Below, in pieces: positions 57,778-64,000 of a stretch of 64,000 bases of DNA. The notes under the pieces were generated by a model. It ran no database searches. It saw only the letters and a program-made list of their open reading frames with translations, and was not told the DNA's origin. Position 1 is the first letter of the stretch, and each line of letters starts with the position of its first letter. This DNA comes from Sphingomonas sp. PP-CE-1G-424 (lineage in GTDB: Bacteria > Pseudomonadota > Alphaproteobacteria > Sphingomonadales > Sphingomonadaceae), in the NCBI RefSeq assembly GCF_004341085.1, contig NZ_SLXW01000003.1, positions 372,001 to 436,000 of the forward strand, in the 5' to 3' direction. The position numbers and the translations under genes were made by a program.

Positions 57778-60099
57778 TCAGTTCCGCAGCGGCTTGCCGG
57801 TCTGCAGCATATGCACGACTCGCGCCTGCGTCCGCGGATCCTTGACGCTGGCCATGAACGCCGCGCGCTCCAGATCAAGCAGCTGGTCCTCGGTCACCGT
57901 GTCGACCAGATCGGCCTCGCCACCCGTCAGCACCTCGGCGAGACGATCCGCGACGACGAGGTCGTAGTCGGTCGCCATACCCTTCTTGTGGAAGTCTGCC
58001 ACCGCCATGTTCAGCCCCGTCCGGCCACTCGCGCCCGCCAGGCGGAAGGTCGGCTTTTCCGGCGCGGCATAGCCCTCGACCAGCGACAACGCCTTGGCCT
58101 TCGCGTCCGCCAGCAACCGGTCGCGGTTCATCGTGATGCCGTCGGCCTTGCGCAGGATCATCATCTCTTTCGCCTCCGCCGCCGACTTCGCGACCTGAGC
58201 TGTAGAGACAGCCTGGAACACCTTCGTCAGCACCGGCATCGGCCCGTTCGGCAGCGTGCGCGACTTGGTCCAGCGGTCGAGCATCTCGCCATTGCCGCCC
58301 CAGCCGGGGACAAGCCCGACGCCGCACTCGACGAGGCCGGCATAGGTTTCGGCATGCGCCTGCACCGCGTCCGAGTGGAGCAGGATCTCGCAGCCACCGC
58401 CGAGCGCAAGCCCTGCAGGCGCGCTGACGACCGGGAAGGGCGCGTATTTGAGCGCCTTGTACGCCTGTTGCCCGCCCGAGACGCTGGCCTCGACCATGTC
58501 CCACAGGCCCGCCCCGACCGCGAACATCGCCGCGCCCAGGTTCGCGCCCGCCGAGAAGTTCGACGCCTCGTTATACACCACCAGCGCCTTGAAGCGCTCG
58601 CGGACGACCGGGATCGCCTCGTTGATCAGCGCCACGACCTGATCGTCGAGCGCGTTCATCTTGGTGTGGAACTCGAGCGCCGCGACGCCGTCGCCGACAT
58701 CCCAGAGCGAGGCCGACAGGTTCGTGAGGATCGGCTGCGAGCGGAGCTTGATGTCCTCCAGCAGTTCCACCCCCTCCGCGCGCGGCACGTCGGCATAGTC
58801 GCCGCCAGCCGTGAGATACTGACGCTGGCCGTTCTCGACGCGGTAGAACGGGCGGTTGCCCGCGGTTGTCAGGATGGCAGGAACGTCGCGACCTTCTTCG
58901 GCAAGGCGCGCGGCAAGCACACCCGGCCCCATCCGGTCGATCAGCTCGAACGGCCCGTATTTCCAGTTATACCCCAGTTTCATCGCGTCATCGATCGCGA
59001 CGACATCGTCCGCCGCCTCGCCGACCAGCATGGCCGCATAGGACAACGTGTTACCGAGAATCGACCATGCATAGGTGCCGATCTTGCCCGGTTCCGCGAT
59101 CAGTGCGGCGAGGTCCTTGCCGGTCTTGCCCGGCAACTCCGAAGGCTTGGCTTCCGCACGATACTCGCCGGTTGCGAGGTCGAGCGACAGCTTGGTCCGC
59201 GTCGCCGTGTCGAAGCGATAGAAGCCACCCTTGCCCTTACGACCGGTGAACCCGTCCGCAATCATCTTGTCGATCAGCGGCAGCGGACGCACCGTATCGA
59301 AATACGGATCGCCAGCGGGCAGCGTGGAGGAGAGGCTCTTCGACAGCAGCGGCATCAGATCGACGCCGACGAGGTCGACGAGCCCGAAGATCCCGGTCTT
59401 CGGCACGCCCATCGGACGGCCACCGATCTGATCGGCCTCCTCGACGGTCAGCCCCTGGTCCATCGCCGCGTTGATCGCGATCGCCAGCCAATAGGTGCCG
59501 ATGCGGTTGGCGATGAACCCCGGCGTATCCTTCGCGCGAACGATCCGCTTGCCCATGAAGCGATCGACGAAATCCTCGACCTTCTCCGCGACCGCGACGT
59601 CGGTTGCCACGCCGCGGACGATCTCGACCAGCCGCATGTAGCGCGGCGGGTTGAAGAAGTGCGTGATGAGGAAGTCGGCCTTGAACTGCTCAGACCGCCC
59701 CTCGACGAGGTTGCCAAGCGGGATCGTCGAGGTGTTTGACGACACCGCTGTGCCAGGACGCTTCAACGTCTCGAGCTTGGCGTAGAGTGCCTGCTTGATG
59801 TCGAGCCGTTCGACGATCGCCTCGACGATCCAGTCGCACTCGGCAACGCGACCCAGATGATCGTCGATGTTGCCCGTCTCGACCAGCTTGGCCGCACGCT
59901 TCGACATGAAGGGGGCGGGATCGGTCTTGAGCATTTTGGCGACCGCGCTCTTCGCCACCGCATCGCGGTCGTCACCCTCTCGGGGTACGATATCGAGCAG
60001 CAACACGGGGATGCCGGCATTGGCGACCTGCGCCGCGATGCCCGCGCCCATTACGCCTGCGCCAATGACGCAGACCTTTTTTACAGCGTCGACCATCAT
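57778..60099 (-). CDS. fadN: 3-hydroxyacyl-CoA dehydrogenase/enoyl-CoA hydratase (FadN type)
   Basis: 773 residues. The N-terminal half is the NAD-binding dehydrogenase (VCVIGAGVMGAGIAAQVANAG at residues 8-28, SSNTSTIPLGNL, THFFNPPRYMRLVEIVRG with catalytic His, DTPGFIANRI). The C-terminal half is a crotonase domain (VVYNEASNFSAGANL, GLALGGGCEILLHSD, GLVPGWGGNGEML). This order, opposite to FadB/FadJ, is that of FadN-type proteins. It performs hydration and oxidation steps of beta-oxidation. The ATG at 60099 overlaps the thiolase stop (ATGA); bases further upstream belong to the thiolase gene. Confidence 0.92.
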   Translation of the reverse strand: MMVDAVKKVCVIGAGVMGAGIAAQVANAGIPVLLLDIVPREGDDRDAVAKSAVAKMLKTDPAPFMSKRAAKLVETGNIDDHLGRVAECDWIVEAIVERLDIKQALYAKLETLKRPGTAVSSNTSTIPLGNLVEGRSEQFKADFLITHFFNPPRYMRLVEIVRGVATDVAVAEKVEDFVDRFMGKRIVRAKDTPGFIANRIGTYWLAIAINAAMDQGLTVEEADQIGGRPMGVPKTGIFGLVDLVGVDLMPLLSKSLSSTLPAGDPYFDTVRPLPLIDKMIADGFTGRKGKGGFYRFDTATRTKLSLDLATGEYRAEAKPSELPGKTGKDLAALIAEPGKIGTYAWSILGNTLSYAAMLVGEAADDVVAIDDAMKLGYNWKYGPFELIDRMGPGVLAARLAEEGRDVPAILTTAGNRPFYRVENGQRQYLTAGGDYADVPRAEGVELLEDIKLRSQPILTNLSASLWDVGDGVAALEFHTKMNALDDQVVALINEAIPVVRERFKALVVYNEASNFSAGANLGAAMFAVGAGLWDMVEASVSGGQQAYKALKYAPFPVVSAPAGLALGGGCEILLHSDAVQAHAETYAGLVECGVGLVPGWGGNGEMLDRWTKSRTLPNGPMPVLTKVFQAVSTAQVAKSAAEAKEMMILRKADGITMNRDRLLADAKAKALSLVEGYAAPEKPTFRLAGASGRTGLNMAVADFHKKGMATDYDLVVADRLAEVLTGGEADLVDTVTEDQLLDLERAAFMASVKDPRTQARVVHMLQTGKPLRN

Positions 60100-61232
60100 G
60101 CGCGCTCCAGCACCGTCGCGATGCCCTGACCGCCGCCGATGCACTGGGTCGCCAGCGCATAACGGCCACCCTCGCGCGCCAACAGCGATGCCGCCTTGCC
60201 GACGATCCGCGCGCCGGTCGCGCCAAGCGGATGGCCGATCGCGATCGCGCCGCCGTCGAGGTTGATCGTCTCGTCCTTGAGGCCGAGGTCGCGGATGCAG
60301 GCGATCGCCTGGCTCGCAAACGCCTCGTTGATCTCGACCACGTCGAGGTCGGCGACGGTGATCCCGGCACGCTCCAGTGCCTTCTTCGACGCACCGATCG
60401 GGCCAAGCCCCATCGTCTCGGGCGCGCAACCCGATACGCCGATCGACTTGATCCGCGCGAGGATCGTCAGCCCGTGCTTCTTCGCGAACTCTTCCGAGGT
60501 GACCAGCACCGCGGACGCACCGTCGGTCAGCGGCGAGGACGTGCCGGCGGTCACCGAACCGTCGGCGCTGAACGCAGGCTTCAGGCCGGCGAGCGCGTCG
60601 GTGGTCGTGCCGGCGCGGATCGTGCCGTCCTGGCTGACCGGGCCCGCCTTGGTCTGAATCGTCACGATCTCGTCGGACAAGCGGCCATCGGCGCGCGCCG
60701 CGGCGGCCTTGTCCTGGCTCTTGACCGCGAACGCGTCCTGCTCGGCGCGGGTGATCTGGTACTGCCGCGCGACGTTTTCGGCGGTCTCGCCCATGCCCAT
60801 GTACGCGCCCGCGCTCTTCTTCGCGAGCTCGGGGTTGGGGAGGGGGTTGTAGCCGCCCATGGGCACGCGGCTCATCGATTCGAGGCCCGCGCAGATGAAC
60901 GCCTCGCCCGCGCCGACCGCGATCTGGCCGTAAGCAATGTGGATCGCGCTCATCGACGAGCCGCAGAACCGGTTGACCGTCATGCCGCCGACCGAGATCG
61001 GCAGGTCGGCGATCTGCGCGATCAGCTTGGCGACGTTAAGGCCCTGCTCGCCCTCGGGGAATGCGCAGCCGAGGATGATGTCCTCGATTTCCGCCGGATC
61101 GACGCCGGTCTTGTCGAGCAACCCGCGAATCGTCTGCGCGGCGAGATCGTCCGGACGGACGCGGGCGAGCTCGCCCTTGCCGGCGAGGTGGAACGGCGAA
61201 CGGGCGTACCCGGCGATGACGACGTTGGTCAC
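60096..61232 (-). CDS. fadA: acyl-CoA thiolase (acetyl-CoA C-acyltransferase)
   Basis: 378 residues with the thiolase catalytic set: nucleophile C90 in NRFCGSSM, His in GHPLGATGAR and Cys in CIGGGQG. NEAFASQA is also present. It cleaves 3-ketoacyl-CoA to acetyl-CoA and a shortened acyl-CoA. First gene of the thiolase-fadN operon, divergent from fadD across a spacer containing three AAGGTG half-sites. Confidence 0.93.
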   Translation of the reverse strand: MTNVVIAGYARSPFHLAGKGELARVRPDDLAAQTIRGLLDKTGVDPAEIEDIILGCAFPEGEQGLNVAKLIAQIADLPISVGGMTVNRFCGSSMSAIHIAYGQIAVGAGEAFICAGLESMSRVPMGGYNPLPNPELAKKSAGAYMGMGETAENVARQYQITRAEQDAFAVKSQDKAAAARADGRLSDEIVTIQTKAGPVSQDGTIRAGTTTDALAGLKPAFSADGSVTAGTSSPLTDGASAVLVTSEEFAKKHGLTILARIKSIGVSGCAPETMGLGPIGASKKALERAGITVADLDVVEINEAFASQAIACIRDLGLKDETINLDGGAIAIGHPLGATGARIVGKAASLLAREGGRYALATQCIGGGQGIATVLERA

Positions 61233-61284
61233 GATGATCCTCTCATATTGCGGTCGACCCGGTTAACGCTTGCGGGTTACCCTT

Positions 61285-61316
61285 AAGGTGCGATACCTCA
61301 CCTTTACGTCAAGGTG
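61285..61316. promoter_or_regulatory. candidate MerR operator between fadA and fadD
   Basis: Three half-sites alternate: AAGGTG (61285-61290), CACCTT (61299-61304), AAGGTG (61311-61316). They form two overlapping dyads, with 8-nt and 6-nt spacers; the second, CACCTT-TACGTC-AAGGTG, is an 18-bp palindrome of the size used by MerR proteins. A GACAAT hexamer follows at 61325. Confidence 0.65.
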
Positions 61317-61363
61317 AAGCGGCCGACAATATGGCTTACGCACACCATGTTATGGAGAGCGAG

Positions 61364-63049
61364 ATGCAGGACACTTCCGGGGGCAAGGCGATCGGCGTAC
61401 CGTTGCTGGGCGAGCCGCGGCTGCTGGGCGACATGCTCGACCTGTCGGTGCAGCGGTTCGGGTCGCGCAACGTGCTCGACTTCATGGGGCGGACGCTGAC
61501 CTATGCCGAGCTCGGCGAGTCGGTCGACCGGGCAGCACGGGGACTCCAGGACATGGGTGTCGTGAAGGGCACGCGCGTTGCGCTCTGCCTGCCGAACACG
61601 CCCTATTATCCGATCCTGTTCTTCGCGATCCTCAAGGCCGGCGGCGTCGTCGTCAACGTCAACCCGCTTTATGTCGAGCGCGAACTGGCGCATCTGCTCG
61701 AGGATTCGGGCGCGACGATCATCGCCACCTGCGACATCGCCGAGATCCACGCGCGCGTCTTGAAAGTCGCCGGGCAGATGGGCGTGAAGCACGTCATCAC
61801 CTGTCCGATCGCCGGCGCGTTGCCGACGCTGAAGTCGATCGCCTACCGCATCTTCAAGCGCGCCGAGATTGGCCATGCGCCGAGCGATGCGCGCCATTCC
61901 ACGTTCGACGCGCTGCTCAAGGCGAAGGGTGCGCCGTCCCCCGTTACCGTTTCCCCGAACGAGGTCGCGGTGCTGCAATATACCGGCGGCACGACCGGCG
62001 AGCCCAAGGCGGCGATGCTCAGTCACGCCAATCTCGTCGCGAACGCCGATGCGATGGTCGTCTTCGTCGGCGGCGAGCAGCCGCACCAAGACCGCGTGCT
62101 CGGTGCGTTGCCGCTGTTCCACGTGTTCGCACTGACCACCGTGCTGACCTATTCGATCCGCACCGGCGCAGAAATGATCCTGCTGCCGCGCTTCGAATTG
62201 CAGCAATTGCTCAAGACGATCGACCGCACCAAGCCGAGCTATTTTCCTGCGGTACCGACGATCTACGCCGCGATCACCACGGCTGCCGAGACGCAGAAGA
62301 TCGACCTGTCCTCGATCCACGCGTGCATCTCGGGCGGCGCACCGCTGCCCGCCGAGGTCCGCACCGCGTTCGAGGCGGCGACCGGCGCCAAGCTCGTCGA
62401 AGGCTATGGCCTGTCCGAAGCCTCGCCGATCATCACCTGCAACCCGATCGACGGCAGCAACAAGCCGGGCTCGGCAGGCTTGCCGTTTCCCGGCACGACG
62501 ATCGAGATCCGCGACCGCGAGGATCCGACGCGGCTGCTACCGATCGGCGAGAATGGCGAGATCTGCGCGCGGGGGCCGCAGATCACACAGGGCTATTGGC
62601 ATAAGCCCGCCGCCACCGCCGAGCTGTTCGCAGACGGCGCTCTGCGTACCGGCGACGTCGGGCATCTCGACGCGGACGGCTATCTGTTCATCGTCGATCG
62701 GATCAAGGATCTGATCCTCGCCGGCGGCTACAACGTCTATCCGCGCGTGATCGAGGAGGCGTTGTATGAACATCCCGCGGTGCTCGAAGCGGTCGTCATC
62801 GGCGTACCCGACAAATATCGCGGCCAGGCCCCCAAGGCGTTCGTCGTGCTGGCCGAAGGTTTGGTCGCTACCCCGCTAGAACTGCGCGATTTTCTGCGCG
62901 ACAAGATCAGCAAGATCGAGCTTCCCCGCGAGGTAGAAATCCGCGACACTCTGCCCAAGACGCTGATCGGCAAGCTATCCAAAAAGGAACTTGTCGCTGA
63001 AGAGACCGCAAAGGCGGCGGCGTCGGAGGCGAGGGGAGTGGACGCGTGA
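61364..63049 (+). CDS. fadD: long-chain fatty acid--CoA ligase
   Basis: 561 residues, ANL adenylating family: P-loop YTGGTTGEPKAAML, VEGYGLSEASPI, hinge region TGDVGHLDADGYLFIVDRIKDLI and the C-terminal catalytic lysine in LPKTLIGKLSKKEL. It activates fatty acids with ATP and CoA for the neighbouring thiolase/FadN. I chose the ATG at 61364, with GGAGAG 4 nt upstream; ATGs at 61352 and 61331 are alternatives, but 61331 lies only 15 nt from the operator. Its stop overlaps the MerR start (GTGA). Confidence 0.9.
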   Translation: MQDTSGGKAIGVPLLGEPRLLGDMLDLSVQRFGSRNVLDFMGRTLTYAELGESVDRAARGLQDMGVVKGTRVALCLPNTPYYPILFFAILKAGGVVVNVNPLYVERELAHLLEDSGATIIATCDIAEIHARVLKVAGQMGVKHVITCPIAGALPTLKSIAYRIFKRAEIGHAPSDARHSTFDALLKAKGAPSPVTVSPNEVAVLQYTGGTTGEPKAAMLSHANLVANADAMVVFVGGEQPHQDRVLGALPLFHVFALTTVLTYSIRTGAEMILLPRFELQQLLKTIDRTKPSYFPAVPTIYAAITTAAETQKIDLSSIHACISGGAPLPAEVRTAFEAATGAKLVEGYGLSEASPIITCNPIDGSNKPGSAGLPFPGTTIEIRDREDPTRLLPIGENGEICARGPQITQGYWHKPAATAELFADGALRTGDVGHLDADGYLFIVDRIKDLILAGGYNVYPRVIEEALYEHPAVLEAVVIGVPDKYRGQAPKAFVVLAEGLVATPLELRDFLRDKISKIELPREVEIRDTLPKTLIGKLSKKELVAEETAKAAASEARGVDA

Positions 63050-63438
63050 ACGACCGACAGGATGATCTTACCGGCATACAGGAGGTGTCGCGCATGCTCG
63101 GCGTGAGCGCGCGGACGTTGCGGTTCTACGAGGACAAGGGCCTGATCGAGCCCTGCCGGATCGGCACGACACGCGTCTACACGCGGCGCGAAGTCGCCCG
63201 GATGCAGCTGATCCTGCGCGGCAAACGTCTCGGCTTCACGCTACGCGACATCGAGGAGTTCCTCGACCTCTACGACGCCGATCCGCAGCATGTGGAGCAG
63301 ATGCGCGCGCTCGCCGAGCGCTGTCGACAACGGATCGACCTGCTGGATGCGCAGCGCGAGGCGATCGTCCAGACGCGCGATGAGCTTGAGAAGATCGAGC
63401 AGGAGGCGCTCGCACGGATTCCGGCTGGGTTGGTCTGA
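63046..63438 (+). CDS. MerR family regulator of fatty acid genes
   Basis: 130 residues. The MerR HTH (VSRMLGVSARTLRFYEDKGL) with wing (RIGTTRVYTRREVARMQLIL) is followed by a coiled coil (about 80-118). No cysteines for metal sensing follow, so it belongs to the metabolite-sensing branch (compare LiuR). It shares four bases with fadD (GTGA) and likely controls the fadA/fadD spacer, where AAGGTG dyads lie (inference). Confidence 0.88.
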   Translation: MNDRQDDLTGIQEVSRMLGVSARTLRFYEDKGLIEPCRIGTTRVYTRREVARMQLILRGKRLGFTLRDIEEFLDLYDADPQHVEQMRALAERCRQRIDLLDAQREAIVQTRDELEKIEQEALARIPAGLV

Positions 63439-63502
63439 TAGCTACGGCTGCTCGTGAGAGACGAGTGCCAAGCCTATGACAACGATACCATTTGGCGATA
63501 AT

Positions 63503-63611
63503 GCACCACCCCGGCGGAGGCCGGGGCCCCATTAGGAAAGCCGAGGTAACGACGCACAGCGCTGATGAGCGACGTCCCCCAATTGGGCCCCGGCCTTCGC
63601 CGGGGTGGTGC
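63503..63611. repeat. palindromic intergenic element, CCAATTGG family (copy 3)
   Basis: Arms at 63503-63535 and 63579-63611, related to copies 1 and 2; the left arm has changed to CCATTAGG where the right keeps CCAATTGG. It lies between convergent merR and phoX-like genes. Confidence 0.85.
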
Positions 63612-63620
63612 GTTAGTCGG

Positions 63621-63642
63621 TCCTTCCCCTTGCGGGGGAGGA
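63621..63642. terminator. short hairpin downstream of the phoX-like gene
   Basis: TCCTTCCCC-TTGC-GGGGGAGGA (63621-63642): a GC-rich stem of about 9 bp with one mismatched pair, about 20 nt past the phoX-like stop on the minus strand. It resembles one arm of the 55561 element. Confidence 0.5.
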
Positions 63643-63659
63643 TCAGCAAACTCCGAAGC

Positions 63660-64000
63660 TTAAAGCCCCACAACACCCCCGTCGGTCTTCGTAATCACGA
63701 TCGTCGAGGATCGCGGCCGCGAGGGAGCCGTCACCGCACCCGCCTGGTTGGCTGGCCAGCTGCTGGTGATGTTCGTCGGCCCACCATTCTCGCCCGGATG
63801 CTGGATGTTGACGAACAACGACCGCCCGTCCGGCGTCGAGTGAATGCCCGTGATCTCGCATTCCTTCGGCCCGACCAGGAAGCGCCGCAGTGCCGCCCCC
63901 GGTGCCTTGCCGATCCGCGTCGTCACCGAGCCGGTTGCCGCACCGATCGTGTTCGTCACCGTCCGCGTACCGCCATCGTTGACGATCCCCGGCACCGAGG
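63660..64000 (-). CDS. PhoX-like (DUF839) phosphatase, C-terminal end
   Basis: Only the last ~113 residues lie in the window; the frame runs off the right edge. The segment FLVGPKECEITGIHSTPDGR, then SLFVNIQHPGENGG, is the signature near the C-terminus of DUF839/PhoX proteins, Tat-exported calcium-iron phosphatases that release phosphate from organic esters. The final residues (SSTIVITKTDGGVVGL) are the usual closing strand. Confidence 0.88.
   Translation of the reverse strand, partial: SVPGIVNDGGTRTVTNTIGAATGSVTTRIGKAPGAALRRFLVGPKECEITGIHSTPDGRSLFVNIQHPGENGGPTNITSSWPANQAGAVTAPSRPRSSTIVITKTDGGVVGL

Noticed and set aside
60100..60429. N-terminal extension of fadN
   Set aside because: Lies inside the thiolase gene in another frame; the Rossmann motif begins a few residues after the ATG at 60099.
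1..64000. tRNA or rRNA genes
   Set aside because: I saw no rRNA-like stretch and no cloverleaf with GTTCGA-type T-arm in the gaps; a proper covariance-model scan could still find something I missed.

Overview
This is a high-GC chromosomal window from an alphaproteobacterium, most likely a sphingomonad (Sphingomonas or a close relative). Supporting signs are the sphingomonad-style TonB-dependent receptor, a periplasmic glucose-fructose oxidoreductase of the Zymomonas/Sphingomonas type, a PaoABC aldehyde oxidoreductase, a fused-MnhAB Mrp antiporter and several families of long GC-rich palindromic intergenic repeats. I saw no rRNA or tRNA gene, CRISPR array, insertion sequence, phage or conjugative gene. 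The window looks like core chromosome with compact operons, many of them using 1-11 nt start/stop overlaps.

Layout. 1-1.7 kb: tail of a PepSY/DUF3325 membrane pair (typical of siderophore receptor loci) and a cytochrome b561. 1.8-3.2 kb: membrane family 2 glycosyltransferase. 3.3-6.0 kb: Tat-exported gluconolactonase-like protein facing a Tat-exported Gfo/Idh/MocA oxidoreductase plus a secreted cupin. 6.3-9.2 kb: an RpfF-type DSF synthase tail to tail with a membrane GGDEF-EAL protein. 9.4-12 kb: Bcr/CflA-type MFS exporter and a secreted amidohydrolase. 12.2-15.7 kb: two-domain KaiC-like ATPase overlapping a hybrid histidine kinase. 15.7-16.7 kb: relic of a polysaccharide deacetylase and a lipoprotein. 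16.8-22.7 kb: complete mrp/mnh Na+/H+ antiporter operon. 23-27.8 kb: flavin oxidoreductase and paoABC. 28-30.5 kb: dihydrolipoamide-dehydrogenase-like enzyme and a GST. 30.5-41.8 kb: maltodextrin/starch use locus (GH97, two GH13, TonB receptor, LacI regulator, SLC45-like MFS). 41.9-46.7 kb: complete yjfK-yjfL-yjfM / yjfI-yjfJ-yjfC membrane-stress module plus an ankyrin protein. 46.8-47.8 kb: trhO. 47.8-52 kb: tyrosine/homogentisate catabolism with its MarR regulator. 52-55.6 kb: LysR regulator, malate synthase G, gamma-carbonic anhydrase. 55.7-63.4 kb: fatty acid use (FadL, thiolase, FadN-type multifunctional enzyme, FadD, MerR regulator). The right end holds the C-terminus of a PhoX-like phosphatase.

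How it works together. Several modules feed central metabolism. Maltodextrins cross the outer membrane through the TonB receptor, are cut by periplasmic amylase and GH97, imported by the MFS carrier and finished by the cytosolic alpha-glucosidase. Tyrosine goes through HppD, HmgA and MaiA; fatty acids go through FadL, FadD, FadN and thiolase; malate synthase G uses the glyoxylate that accompanies two-carbon metabolism. The two less conventional parts are the DSF-synthase/GGDEF-EAL pair, which suggests fatty-acid signalling linked to cyclic-di-GMP, and the KaiC/hybrid-kinase pair, a signalling unit of unknown output.
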